A stretch of DNA of 64,000 bases from Neelides folsomi (GCA_034687125.1 JAQGBZ010000319.1:1-64000), one strand, 5' to 3'. Numbered from the stretch's first letter, positions 1 to 12,966 are shown. Made by a program: numbers and translations. The notes: a model not told the origin generated them from the letters alone.

Positions 1-288
1 TGAAAATATATGCACTATTTAATAGTTTTTAATGGAAAGAAGTTACCAACCCGTCGGGAGACGGGCCCATTGCTGGTAATAGTATAATAATTATCTATCA
101 GTAATCGTTTAAGATTGATGTGTTGATTAGTGTAAAAGAAATCCCAATCCCAATTCAGGGGTAATGAGAGAAATTGAATATTTTTGCGAATTATAAGAAG
201 CGAATGAACTTGGGTGAGTAAACGCTTAACCAAGTGAGAAAGAAGATTGAAGGAAAAATTTTATAAAATATTCTTAATTGTTGTTAAA
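1..288. other. Window edge and SF3A3 5' flank
   Basis: AT-rich sequence upstream of the SF3A3 start. A minus-strand open frame of 72 codons (15-233) has no recognisable features and probably is chance. I see no gene here. Confidence 0.4.
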
Positions 289-2797
289 ATGGAGACAATT
301 ATTGAACAACAAAGACGGTACCATGAAGAGCGTGAACGCTGCGTTGACTCAATGGTCAAAGAAATCGTGTACAAAAAGAGTTCGGTGAGTTTTTTCCCTT
401 TTAAATCCAACCCGATTTTCGATTCGGCTTCTATTCGGCTTTTAAGCTTCCACCTCGCTCCAATTTTAAAGACACCAATATTTTGTCCAATATTAATTTT
501 TCTATTTGCTTATTTTATTATTTAACTAATGTTTAATATAGCATTTAAGTAATTTAAGTATATATGATGAAAATTAATATGATTTTTATATTTTTTAGCA
601 TCGGGATATGATAAATAGTGAACACAGGACAAAAATGCTCCTTGACGTAAGCTACTTATTTTTTAATATTTAACTTTCGATTAATATTTAAAATATTTAT
701 TATGATACTAATTATTACGATATATTAAAAATTGCAGAGATATCAGGATGTAACTGTGCGCCTTAAAGATTTATACGACGATAAGGATGGGATGCGGAAA
801 GAAGAAATACAAAGTTTAACCGGTCCAAATGAATTTGGTGAATTTTACAATCGTCTTAAAGGCATTCGAGAGTTTTATCGTCGACACCCCAACGAAGTTC
901 AAGTCCCGATGTCTTCCGAATTTGAGGAATATGCCAAAATGAGAGAGTCTCAAAATAATGAAGAATATCAAAATCTGGTCGAGTTCACTGACGAAGAAGG
1001 ATACGGCAAATACTTGGATTTGCACGAACATCATGTCATGTATCTTAACTTGAAGGGGGTTGAGAGACTCGATTATATCACTTATCTCACTTCCTTTGAT
1101 CGAATGTTTGAGATTCCAAAAGAAAAGAAAGGGAATGAATACAAGTACGGTTTTATTAATTATTAACAGAATTATCGTAATAATGGAAATTTGTTAATCT
1201 GTGATTAATAGAATTCAAGTTTATTAAATGTGTACCTTATATTATTTTAGAAAATATTTGGAGAAGCTTTTGGATTACATGTATGAGTTCCTTGCCCGAA
1301 TTCGTCCATTGGCTGATATTGATTCAATTCTGAATGATGCTAAAAAGGATTTTATTGGATTATGGGAAAATGGAACTTTTCCAGGATGGCCTGTAAGTTA
1401 TATAATTTATTAAGGCTATTAAAGATTTTTTTATTTATGATTTTACTTTAATCTAAAGATAAGTCATCATTAAATATTTATTTTGTATAATAGAAAGAGA
1501 CACATACAGGAGCCTTGACTCATACTGGAGCTCACTTGGATTTGACAGATTTTAAAGATCCTGATGAATTGGCTAAACTTGGGTTGGATCGACTCAAATC
1601 AGCTTTAATCGCTTTAGGATTAAAGTGCGGAGGGTATGTCATAATATTTTTATTTAACTTTAAACTTGAGATATTGAGTTAATAAGCGTTGTATATTTCA
1701 ATTTAAGAACTCTTCAAGAGCGAGCTCAAAGGCTTTGGAGCATCCGTGGAAAGGATTTGGACGAAATTGATCCAACCTTGGTTGCAAAAGCTAAACCTGG
1801 AAAGGGGAAAGGAGCTGCAGCTATTTCTGCAAAGGATCTTGACAAGCAAAAGGAGGTCGCATCCATCGAAGCACAAATTTACAGGTATCGTCACATCTGC
1901 AATGTTTAAAAACATTCATACTTGATTCTATTAATGATCTTTTAACGAACATTATTTGAACTTTTTTTTATTAGATTCGCAGAGTTGCTTTTCGAGCAAC
2001 GTTCAGCAACAAGAGAAAATGTTACTCGTAAACAAGCCAGAACAGAAGGAGAGCGGGAAGAGTCGGAGGAAGAAGACAACCAGAGTGAAAGTGACGATGA
2101 AGATGACGATGACATTCCTTACAATCCAAAAAATCTTCCTCTTGGATGGGACGGAAAGGTAAAATTGTCTATTTTTGAACCCAAAACCAATTATTTGTTC
2201 AATTAAACTTTAATGTATTGTTTTAATTGCAGCCGATTCCTTACTGGTTGTATAAGCTCCATGGGCTAAACATAAGTTACAATTGTGAAATCTGTGGAAA
2301 TTTTGTTTACAAAGGACCAAAAGCGTTCCAGCGACATTTTGCGGTAAGATTCTAAATAAATTAACAAATTATTCCTTTATCCATTTAGCATGAAAGAAAA
2401 TAACTATTATTTGTTTTTATTGATTCAATATTGACCGTTTTATGATTTAATCGATTTATAATAATTAAAGGAATGGCGACACGCCCATGGTATGAGATGT
2501 TTGGGAATCCCCAATACGGCGCATTTCGCCAATGTCACACAAATTGAAGATGCTCTTGCACGTATGTTTTTAAATCAAAATTTCAATTACCATATGTTGG
2601 TATTTTTTTAATCATTTTAAATTATTTGATAATCTTTATATTCTTTAAATCATTCATTTCTAGTTTGGGAGAAATTGAAAGACGTTAAGACAGCTGAAAG
2701 ATGGATTGCCGAAAATGAAGAAGAGTTTGAAGATTCGAGAGGAAATGTTGTAAATCGAAAAACATTTGAAGATCTTAAGAGACAAGGTTTACTTTGA
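289..2797 (+). CDS. SF3A3: Splicing factor 3A subunit 3 (SF3a60/SAP61)
   Basis: Subunit of the SF3a complex of U2 snRNP, needed for branch-site recognition in the nucleus. Ten exons: 289-384, 599-646, 738-1144, 1251-1392, 1494-1633, 1708-1884, 1975-2158, 2233-2343, 2471-2561, 2664-2797; all junctions are GT-AG and the phases close to one 509-residue frame (human is 501). It starts [14 protein letters not shown], like the human [14 protein letters not shown], which fixes the start. The exon 3 stretch [12 protein letters not shown], the FPGWP and LGLKCGG motifs, an acidic stretch (exon 7), and a C-terminal matrin-type C2H2 finger (CEIC near residue 416, then [11 protein letters not shown] across the exon 8/9 junction) are in family order. 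It ends in the conserved EDLKRQGLL. The product looks complete and under constraint. The gene converges on Dr1. Confidence 0.97.
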
Positions 2798-2868
2798 GAT
2801 TTCTGATTTTACAATTCATGTAAATATTTTATGTTATGTAAGATAAAGATTCTTAATGTAAGCTTATA

Positions 2869-2874
2869 AATAAA
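2869..2874 (+). promoter_or_regulatory. Poly(A) signal of SF3A3
   Basis: Canonical AATAAA 72 bases after the SF3A3 stop codon, in a T-rich context. Distance and orientation fit a cleavage signal for this gene. Confidence 0.6.
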
Positions 2875-3345
2875 GTATATTACATAATTTTTTTATTTGT
2901 GAAATTTCTTATGTTTATCGATTTAAAAGAATATAATAAACAATCCTATCCGTATATCTGATTCTGTTTTCTGTTTAATAATAAACATTAATTAATATAT
3001 TATCAATTTATAATATTTATAAACATCTGTTAAATAGCATTTGTTGTATTTTATACATTTTATTTTGTAGATACAAGATGTAATGTTTTAATTTTTGTTA
3101 AATCTAAATTGACTATTCAATAAAATCCATTGAAAATCAAAAGTAAAAGTTTATGTGAACAAAATTTATTCCTTCGCAAATTTTATTAACAATGTCATCT
3201 GTAATAATAGTATTCCGGATGAGAATGTTCAAATCCATCATTAAATAATAATAATAGTAGTATTATAATGTATTACGTTATAAGTAAAAATTAATTTTTA
3301 ACATCACATTAAAATAGTAAAAAGAATAAAGTAAAGGGGATTATT
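2875..3345. other. Convergent spacer SF3A3/Dr1
   Basis: AT-rich DNA between the 3' ends of SF3A3 (+) and Dr1 (-). It must hold both 3' UTR ends; nothing else is recognisable. Confidence 0.5.
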
Positions 3346-3961
3346 TTAGTATTCGTCTTCTTCAGCCGTTCCTTGTTGCGGATGCTGTTGTTGAGCCATT
3401 TGAGCGGCCATCTGCATCGTCTGCCATTGTTGAAGCTCCTGTTGTGCCTGTTCCTCTCTTGCTTTCGCAAACAACTCTTGTTGCTGACGTAAAAGTTCCT
3501 CTTCGGGAATGCCAAGGTGTTCGAGTCTGGTCGACTGACGACGTCTTTTAGCTGCAACTTGCTTACAATCCTCCATAACTTCTTCTGCAGCTTGGCGAAA
3601 ATCTCCAAATCCCAATTTTTCAAGAGCTACAAATAACGTTGATTAAAATTAACGTTTATTTTTAGTTATCATCTTTGTTCCAATCATTCATATATGGCCT
3701 ATTGGCTAGTCCGGAAATGAATAGAATCAATAGGATATTGTTAAATCTACCTTGTAAAACGTGTTCGGGAGATATTGTTCTCTTTGTCTGCTGATTGCAG
3801 ATCTCGTTCGCTTCGGAGGAAATGAGATGAATAAATTCAGTGCAGCAGTTGAGGATGAGTTCTCGGGAGTCGTTGGCTACTCTGATCGAAGGAAGAATTT
3901 CCTTGACCATTTTGTTCATAGCAGCCCGAGGAATGGTAAGCTCTTCTTCGCTCTCTGCCAT
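3346..3961 (-). CDS. Dr1: Dr1 / negative cofactor 2 beta
   Basis: Histone-fold subunit of NC2, which binds TBP on promoter DNA and blocks entry of TFIIA/TFIIB; nuclear. Two exons on the minus strand: 3751-3961 and 3346-3626, with phase-1 junction (CAAG|GTAGAT ... GTAG|CTCTTG), giving 163 residues (human 176). The N-terminal histone fold contains LTIPRAAMNKMVKEILP, RVANDSRELILNCC, TEFIHLISSEANEIC and ISPEHVLQAL, nearly identical to human. The middle has LGIPEEELLRQQQELFAKAR, the second hallmark of the family. The tail is Gln/Met/Ala-rich and ends in acidic EEDEY. The short acidic start MAESEEELTIP replaces the human MASSSGNDDDLTIP. Complete. Confidence 0.97.
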
Positions 3962-6128
3962 CGCTATCGTCTTGTTTTTCCAAGGCCAATAAACTTAGTA
4001 TCACGTCGATGTAATTATTGAAGGAATAAATTATAAAATAATAAAAAATGATTTCCTATTTTTTCATTTTTTTACAATTTTGTTCTTTACAATCTCTTAT
4101 TTATAAAATTGCTGTTTTTAGGAGCAGCATTTAGAAGCGACCCATTCTTGATTGTATCATTCATCCCCAATAAACGAAAAATTGAACGTTAAGTCTGGAT
4201 GTAAAGCATGATAGCGTCTTAAAAAGCAATCTACCTACTCGTATCATCTTCATTCCATCAAAAACCGACTGAAAATTGCATAATGAATAAATCGAATCAA
4301 TCGATTATTTTTATGAACACGCTAATATGGGATATATCATTTTCAGGAATCAATATCGTTCATTTTACTATTTCATTATTTTATAAAAGTTTAATAAAGT
4401 CTTTAGAAATATTTACTATATATCAATGACTTTTAGTGAAATTGTTCCCTGACCTAATCATTTTATTCCCTAAAATCGATTACAATCGAAAATGTCATTT
4501 ATGATTAACAATAAGAACACAATATATAAATTAAAGAGGCGATATATGCGATATCGATACTAACATCACTTGTAAATAGTAGAGTACACCAAGTCAGATA
4601 TGATATACGAAAGTTATAGCATTTAAGTCATTTAACATTTTTACAATATATTAGGTATTCTGTATTACATAGAGGTAAACACAAATTATTTTAATCTGAC
4701 CATCCGAATAAACAATTTCAAAAGTGAATTATTTTTCCATTCCTATCATCCTATCATATAAGTAATGTTCAATTGTCGAGGTTAGGTATATGACTAAATT
4801 GAAAATACTATACGATTATTACAATTTTAAATCTGAGTTATGAGAGTATCTATACGGTCCTTCACCTTGTTTACGCTTCAAACCCAAAAGGACAAGTTCA
4901 AGGCTCTTAAGGGGACTTTTCCCTTTTCCATCCCTCCAGTTCACAATCAGTCTTTTACTTTCAGTATACGTTACATACAGAACAGAGAGCTTCGATCTTG
5001 TCTCTACTTAAAGTTAGCTAGTTATAATATAAAAGTCATTATATATCTATCAAGAGTGAATTTCTTCATCAAATTCTTATATAAGTATGTAAATCATTAT
5101 TTTCAACTTATAAGTCCAGTCTGGAACAATAGGAAGTGAAGTTTATCAGAGGCGGAAATTAGGGCGATTATCTCATTTTAGAAGATTCGTCAAACATTGG
5201 GCCATTGCACACAATACCTCTTTAAACAAGTAATCTAATCTAACTATAAGTCTAAACCAATTCAATGCTTTATTTTGTATAACCATTATAACCATTATAA
5301 CCATTATAACCATTATACTATATGTCTACATGTATAAATAATACTTTATTTTGTGTACTGAAGGGAAGTTTGCCAAATGTGCTTATCGTTCATTTTCCCC
5401 TTTGTTTTAGATTCCATGAGCCCAATAGAAGCCCATTAGCACTCCACATCGGTGTTGGAAGTTTGGAAGAGTAAGGAAGTATATTTATAAACTCTCATAT
5501 TTCCTTCCCATATGCACCCAATTGCTTTTCAACTTCTTTTCCCCACATGTGCCGTGTGGAAAAGGAGAGCTCCTTCGGCTCTATCCGCCACTACTTTTAT
5601 TAAACAAATCCTCTCCATTTATTCGCAATCCTCTCCGTTTATTCGCAATCCTCTTTTTTCCCTCCTTTTATGTAATTTAATCATCTCCCTCATCTCCGTC
5701 ATACCTTGGCTCAACTTCAAGAAAGAATAATTTTTTACATAGAAATTCAACACACTCGAACAAAGTGCTCAAAGTTTAAACTCCACTAAAATTATTAGTT
5801 TGTTACGTAACAGAGAGCTAATTACATATTACAGGTAACATAATTGTGTCCATAATGGTGTTCATTCCCAACATGTTTGAACATATTTTGAGAATAGACA
5901 TTTTTAAATTGTTGTAACCATCTTTGTAATTATTTGATTATTTTTTCGAGATGTAAATGCGTCGTAAGCAAATTTAATATTTGTAAGTTTGTAATTTGTA
6001 ATTCGAAGAAAAACTAATATTTATTATTTTACAGTATTTAAATCAACTGACAGTATTTCGTCCTCGTGCCTCATCAACATTTCATTTTGTCAATTGCAAT
6101 TTATTACATTCAATAGATCTCATTTAAA
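3962..6128. other. Divergent intergenic region Dr1 / ASB-like gene
   Basis: About 2.2 kb between two divergently transcribed genes, so it should contain both promoters. It is AT-rich, with a slightly richer segment near 5440-5720 that holds a 20-bp direct duplication (5611-5630 and 5631-5650, CTCTCCRTTTATTCGCAATC). Short open frames at 4840-5139 and 5512-5730 show no family motif. Confidence 0.5.
5282..5317. repeat. 9-bp minisatellite, four copies
   Basis: Four perfect head-to-tail copies of ACCATTATA. The absence of any change between units suggests recent slippage growth; it is a likely length polymorphism. Confidence 0.9.
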
Positions 6129-7743
6129 ATGCTGGTAAGTGAGTGGTTTGTTTCTTTACCTTTAAACCTTTTTTAATGAATCAAACTGAAAAATTTATTG
6201 TGATTTTAATAACCATTGATGAACATTTAATTTGTTTGCAGCGGGGCTTAAATTATTCAACAATTCAAGTCCAATCTCAATTTCTCGTTGCCATTCAGCA
6301 TGGGGACATTGAAAAGTGTGCAGCGCTTATTTCTGCAGGAGCTGATTGTGACACGACTTTTAAAATTAACTGCCAAACAAGACCAGCATTATGTGTAGGA
6401 GTTGAAAGGGGAGCCTATCAACTTGGTAAATTCATAAATAATTAAAATAATTCTATTTAACCAAAGTATTAAAATTTTTAAATTGCATAGTTGAATTGCT
6501 TATCCGAAGCGGATGTGCAATCAACCAAAGGGATTCAAGAGGGTCAACTCCACTTCATGTTGCAGTTGAAATGGGATATGAAAGAATTGGCCAGCTTTTA
6601 ATTGACAACCGAGCGAATGTCAATGCTTCGGACAATTTTGGGATAACTCCCTTACATTTGGCAGCTAAACGTGGATTCTTTGGTAAGAAATTAAAAACAT
6701 CCATTTTAATAACAACTGTACAATTTTTCCAATATTTTATTTTAATCAAATTGTATTATATTTATGATCATTTTAGAACTCGCAACTTTTTTGATTGCTC
6801 AAGGAGCCGAAATTAATCGGGAAGATTATGAGGGGAAAACTCCCCTTTCTTACGCTTGCTCTTACCCGAATGTACACCATCAAATTGTTGAACTTTTGCT
6901 TCAAAACGGAGCATTTCCCGATGTAGTCGATCGAAATGGCTCAACACCGCTTCTTTATGTTCTTCAATCTCCGTCCTTTCGTTTCGATACCGTCTCCGTC
7001 CTCGTTGCTGCTGGAACAAGACTTAATTTGACCAACCGCAATGGCCAAGCTCCGATTCACATAGTCATTTTGAGCAACAATCAACAGTATAAAAGCAAAT
7101 ACATTTTATTATCTTAATTGCAATTATTATTACTCAAGTTATTTATAATTTGATGAGTGTATTTGTGAATAGAAAATGGGATTGTCTTGAATTGCTATTG
7201 AAGAAGGGATGCGATATGAACCTGTTAAATCAAATGGGCCAAAGTCCCGTCCATGTCGCCTGTCTTGTTAATGACTTTAAATCTCTCAAAATACTCATTA
7301 AGGCCAACGCGAATCCAAACTCTATCGACAGATTGGGATTATCACCTTTATTTTCTACGGCTAATATGGGTAAGTGCTAGATTCTCCCATTTAACTTTTA
7401 GTTTGTGGATCACATTAAAATATTTTTTGCATTTATCAAATATTTATATTGAAGCTAATTGGATTTTTTGCATTAAGAAGGAGCTTCCAAATTTGTCGAG
7501 CTTTTAATTGATGGAGGAGCAAAGGAGAAAATCTCAAAAGTCGCTAATTGGAAGGCCAACGAAGAAACCATAGCTTATATAACGACCAAAATGACGAATT
7601 CAGAAAGTTTGAAAGAGATCGCAAGGAGAAGTTTTTGCAAAAAGATCGGTCCGCATTTATCCGAATGGACTGAGAAAAATGAAAATGAGATTCCCTATTC
7701 GATCGCAGCTTACCTCAATTTTGAAGAAACATTTCATTACTGA
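6129..7743 (+). CDS. Ankyrin-repeat and SOCS-box (ASB-like) protein
   Basis: Probable substrate adaptor of a cullin-5/elongin B-C ubiquitin ligase. Six exons: 6129-6134 (only ATG CTG), 6242-6425, 6491-6682, 6777-7086, 7173-7369, 7478-7743; phases agree and give 384 residues (383 if the acceptor at 7480 is used instead of 7477). About nine ankyrin repeats fill residues 15-330, with clear consensus pieces GSTPLHVAVEMGYERIGQLL, GITPLHLAAKRGFFELATFL, GKTPLSYAC and GQSPVHVACLVNDFKSLKIL. The last 45 residues begin SLKEIARRSFCKKIG, matching the BC-box start (SLKELCR..IR..LG) of ASB SOCS boxes; a weaker Cul5-box-like part, IPYSIAAYLNF, follows. The tiny first coding exon is unusual but joins in frame. 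Which ASB subfamily it belongs to I cannot say. Confidence 0.85.
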
Positions 7744-9830
7744 ATATCAAGACAATTTTCTCACATCTCAAATCTTCGCTATCAATATAGATTTTTTATA
7801 TTTGACTCGATCTTTCAGAATATGTTCTAAACGATTATTTTTTCTTGTTTTTCCTCTTATATTTAAATTAATGAATCTAGTTATTAACGTTTAAATCTTT
7901 AAGAATTATCCCTTTGATTTTGTTAAAATGTAATTATTATTAAATTATTACTATTATTATTCATTATTAAAGTTACTTATTACTTATTATTTTATTATGT
8001 CTAATTTTATGTTACATTAATTATACCATATTGGCTTGTACCGATAAGTAAATCGTAAATTTATTGTATTATTCTTTATATAAGACTTTAATCACAAAAT
8101 TACTTAAATTCTATATAAAAATTGTATCAAATTACCACAATTACCTATAAAGATAATATGATAGGTTATGCACAATGGCTCAAAACAGTCTCTTATTATT
8201 GTTATTAAACGACTATATTCAAATCATCTTTTTATCTCATAATTGTAAATGATTAATCTAAACAGGTGATTACATATTTAACTTTCCATTTCATGGTTTG
8301 AATTATATAAATATTTGTTTATTCTTTAATATATATATTACCTATATTTAAATCTATATGAAAGAGATCTTCCACTTGTAGCAGAAAATGCTCAATAAAT
8401 ACTATACACCATTTGCATAAAAATGATTATTGGGGTTAATATTCTTTTATCTTTTCCTAATTTCATTTACATTTTACATACTACAGAGTAAAGATATATA
8501 CATACAAAGTGCGTATATCTTATAATACTACCTATTACATTTACTAATGTTGGTATACCATATAAAAGAATCTGTTCGGGTCGAGGGAGAATTTTCAAAC
8601 AAACATGAGAATGGTTGGGATTGTCACCAAACTCCAATTAATTGCCATATACTACCATATGGTATGTTCCATATGCTATGCCTTGAGAACATGAGACCCT
8701 ATATGTTATGTGCGATATGGCTACATTTATTTTATGGACATAGTCAATAGCCATAGTCATACACCAAGGAAAGGAATATTTTAAGTATTACTAAACACTA
8801 ATCATTTTACACTGTACTTATCAACTTTCCGAATGCAAGATATTAACTACCATATATTGTGGATATATCCATAAATATTAAATCTCTTGACATACTTACT
8901 CTACATTTATTAACTGGAAGGTTATTCAAAATTGGCCATTCAATTCAATGATTAGCAAGTATTTTCTTCATGTGTACTAGAAATGTACACATAATAAGTT
9001 ATTATCCAAGCTCTCTGAAGTTGGCATTTTATATACGTAGCATGCGTGATCTTACCGTTAATATTTTTATAGGGAAGATGTTGACTCATTTGAATAATAG
9101 CAGGGTAGAAATTGATCCACAAACTTGTGTCTGTTTAATAAAATACCCTACTTATATAGAGTTACCCCTTCAGTGCCAAGTTTATACATATATTTTATAC
9201 CATACAAGCTGAAATACAAACCGGGTATAGCATGGAATGTTTGTAAAATCACCCTCAGGGTGGTTTCCAAACACCCTCCGTGACTCTTTTCCCAGAAAGC
9301 ATACGCAACCCTCCAGCGCTTTTTCGTCATTAAATTCTTTCTTCTTTCTCCTGTCGATGCTCCTCCAATGTCAAAATAAGTTCAATTTAAATTAATAATA
9401 ATCAACTTCTTATTTGTGAATGTCTGCAAACGAATGTGTAAAATCTTGTCTCTCTTCCGAACCGTGATCAAGCATTGATGATTCTTAAAGTGAAGAGAAA
9501 ATTCTAAGGAAGGGATTCATAAATGCGATACAAAGTGATTATTTATTTATAAACACTCTTCATATTTAAAAATATTCTTTTTGGTTTAATTCTCAGTGCG
9601 TCACGATTGTTTGGGAAAGTTAAATCATTCGTGATCAGATTTGGTAGCTCAAAACTTTGATATTATTTATGAAAGCGGTTCATTAAATTTCGGTTCATAA
9701 ACTTTATCGACATCGACAACGAATATAACAAGTGATCTCAATTATAAATTAAGTGATATCTTCAATAAATTTAAAGTTCCAAAGTTCCTTTTATTTGGCT
9801 TTTGACTCCCTTTGCTACGACTTTACAGAA
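7744..9830. other. Intergenic, no gene seen
   Basis: About 2.1 kb of AT-rich DNA between the ASB-like gene and the glycine-rich membrane protein gene. Frames at 8547-8750, 8970-9212 and 9148-9330 (-) have no recognisable motif or splice context. The stretch 9740-9830 is the likely 5' UTR of the next gene. Confidence 0.5.
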
Positions 9831-11307
9831 ATGAGAGGATTAATACACTTAACATTTTTTTGTTTTGGTAAGCCAAAGGATTTTATTACAACTAAAATTA
9901 TTATACGATTACTCGTATTATTCATAAGTTATGCGTAAATTTTATTTAAAATATTATTGTAGATATTAAAATGGTAAGCACGAAAGATATTGAAATCTAT
10001 CTTTGTTAGAAACACATTAGTATTTATAGTATTAGATTATAATGGGGAGAGTAACTCGATATGCAATTGAAGCGAAAATGAAAAATGAATAATTGTTCAC
10101 TATTACATTTTGCCTTATATGTACATGAAAGGGCCAACCGGCCAAAATTCATTCAAATTATTATCATATGAATGAATAGAGTTAGAATTCATTGTGTGCA
10201 GACATAATATGAAATTGCATGTTTTAGGAGTTATTCAAAGTTAGCAGTTTTAGTTTTTTGCCACATCAATGCATAATATTTCTATTACTCTCGTTCTAAT
10301 AGAATAGGTATAGGTCTATTCATCATTATTGTGTGAGTAAATGTATTTATCTTTATTTCCCGTTTGCCATCTCACCTCTTGTTCTCAAGCTTCGTCATAC
10401 CATCGCGCAAATAGAACACCCCCAAATACCTGTATACTTAACTTTATGTATACAGAATGGGAATGGCTACTAAAAGCCTTTTTTGCACAGTACTCTGAGT
10501 TAGCTCTACATAAATTGACATTCTATTCGCTCAGGGCCGCAAATAAAGAGAGTTGGAAGATTGCAAAATATCTTTGAGTGACGATTGCAGTCTAAGCAGT
10601 TTAAGCACAAACAAATAATATATTTCTATACTTCAACCATTTTTAAAATTATTTCATCCAAATTATTTTTTTCGTCAATTGTGAACTGTGACAAGAGCTT
10701 TTCATTTACTTGTTTGTCCTGTTAGTGTAAAACGGTAAAACCAACTTAATATAATTGTTTATAGTTTGAGAGCAAAATGTTGAAAGCTGCGCAATAATTA
10801 TTTTAAATTGTTTAAGTTTATTAATTGACTAATAAAATCTATTTTTTCAGCTCTGTTTGTTTTTGTGGAAAGCCGTGGAATTGGCGGTGGAGGTGGCGGA
10901 GGTCGAGGAGGTGGAGGAGGAAAATCCAACTCAAGTGGGAAAGGCAATAGTGGGAAAATCGGAAGAGCAGCTTTGCTCACTGCTGGAGGCTTTGGAGGTT
11001 ACGGAGCTTACCACGCTCAAGAATCAACCAGATATTTCAGTAATAAAATATTATTTTATTTTAACATTTTTATATTTTATAAATGATTTTGATTTTAATA
11101 GAACGTGAAGGAATTGGGATGTCAGCGTGGGGATTGATTTTAGTTATTCTGGGCATCATCGGGTTGGTGACATTGATGTGGTATTGTTACACAATCGGAG
11201 TTCCGCTCCTTAAAGATCGAAGAAGAAGGCGCTCTTACAGCCCAACAAGACCAATCATTCCTATTGACGCGGTCGACAATTCTTCAGCTCCAACTCCCAC
11301 GCTTTAA
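9831..11307 (+). CDS. Small Gly-rich single-pass membrane protein, function unknown
   Basis: Three exons: 9831-9867, 10851-11039, 11102-11307; 143 residues. I do not recognise a family. The start is chosen because exon 1 (MRGLIHLTFFCF) and the first codons of exon 2 (ALFVFVES) make a convincing signal peptide only when joined. After cleavage near residue 20 comes a run of glycines with Arg and Ser (GGGGGGGRGGGGGKSNSS), then KIGRAALLTAGGFGGYGAYHA, a small hydrophobic Ala/Gly stretch. Residues about 85-108 (WGLILVILGIIGLVTLMWYCY) are a clear membrane helix, followed by a basic stop-transfer KDRRRRRSYSPTRP and a short tail. This predicts type I topology: Gly-rich segment outside, basic Ser/Pro tail in the cytosol. 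RRRRRSYSP could be a phosphorylation site. Confident as a gene, unknown in role. Confidence 0.75.
9868..10850 (+). other. Intron 1 of the Gly-rich membrane protein gene
   Basis: A 983-bp intron from GTAAGC to TTTTTTCAG that splits the signal peptide. The open frame at 10341-10577 has no motif. Nothing else is recognisable. Confidence 0.6.
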
Positions 11308-12966
11308 AATGAGAAAAGGAGAATCATACCGAAGATTTATGACTTGGTTCAATAAGCTGCTCTCGTGACCGGGCATTTTCAAATCTTGTAGTAACTTTTG
11401 TACTCTACTACTTTTGTACTAGATATTTGTTTTTATGTAAACTATCATATATTTTTATTTTATTAAAATATTTACTATATTTAGTTATTGAACTATGAAC
11501 TGCCACTTTATACGAATGCACTTATTGATATTGATTTGATAAAATCATTTCATATCATTTCTATCTCCTCGTTTTATACAAAAGGACCAAAAAGATCACA
11601 AATTGTGAAATTATTTATATGCTAATATAGGTAATATAGATGAAATATTTTGTTATATTTAAATTAAAGTAAGGACTTCAAATTCAGGTGTTCAGACAGA
11701 TAGGTGTTCAAAGTTTATTTATTTTTATCGTCACTCTACTGCAATCAAATATTTTCCTCATTATTAGAATAAAAATTCTAATTCACATTTAAAATAGGGC
11801 CAATTTTAAAAATCTTAATTACGTAATATGTAATACTTTTATAGATTCATTATTTCAATAATTCATAAGTAAATGATTGTAATTTGTAGATGTATCGAAT
11901 ATTAATTTAAATAAATATAATATAACTATTACACATATTAGAAAATTAGATGAATGAAAGTAAAGGTATTTTTGATACTGAATCATACATTCATAAAACA
12001 AGCACATAAAAGACAAAATGTACTATAAATTTACAATTTAATTAATTTAACATAGGTAATATATTTCAGATATTAATTATATATATTTAGGATTAATTAT
12101 ATATTTATAATTGGTACAACAGTCAATGTATCCATTAAACGTGTTAAATGTAGAGTAATAAATGTTACATTTATAATATTAATTTAGTTTAATAAGAAGT
12201 TTGTAAGTAGTATTTTCTTTATATGTAGCTATTTAGTTAAATGTGTATTATAAAAGTAGCAAGTAACGTATGTACTAATGTATTCTACATAAAAATGTAC
12301 TCGTACTTACATACATGTTTTAAAGTAATATTTATTTATTTGGGTCCAACTTCAAATGATTGATAATTGTTTACATTAGGTAGGCATTTAAAATGAATGT
12401 ATAAACTCATAATTTTTGTATTTTACAAAATTCAAACTCTGATCAAAGATCCTATAATAGCCTTTGATGATTTTATTTATTTTGCCTACAAATACACAGA
12501 GTTCATTTTGTAATCGTTTTTTAAAAATAATTAAAAATGACTAGAAAAATATTTTCCCTACAATATAACATATGGAAGCGTTTAATCAAAAACCATTTAT
12601 GGTAAAAATGAACTCAAAATTCAAAATTTCATTTTTACCATAAATGGTTTTTGGTTAAAAGCTCCCATATTTACTATAAGTAGTATCATAATATTGTATC
12701 TAATATAGAATCGATATTAAATAGCAAAATGAACCTTTTGATCTGAAATAGAATTTGAGCGCAACGAAAATATTTGGTATAAAAATATAAACAAGTAGTA
12801 AATATTATGCAGCTAGTATTTTATATATTGTTTGGTGATATATATTTAAATAATACTTAAAAAGTAATCAACATTTAAGATCTTATACATCATTTTATAT
12901 AAATACAAATATTTGGAAAATTTAGATAAAACCATGTGGGAATCAAATGTCTCCACAATAATTTGT
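11308..12966. other. Convergent spacer, AT-rich
   Basis: About 1.7 kb between the 3' ends of the Gly-rich membrane protein gene (+) and the lipase gene (-). No gene seen. It contains the hairpin listed at 12570-12670. Confidence 0.5.
12570..12670. repeat. Long hairpin / miniature inverted-repeat element
   Basis: Two arms of about 43 bases that pair with three mismatches (inner 26 pairs perfect: CAAAAACCATTTATGGTAAA and neighbours), around a 14-base loop. Ends read ATATGG / CCATAT. Either a small foldback transposon copy or a hairpin-forming transcript; sequence alone does not decide. Confidence 0.8.

Noticed and set aside
8547-9330. Short frames in the spacer after the ASB-like gene
   Set aside because: No motif, no splice partners, AT-driven composition.
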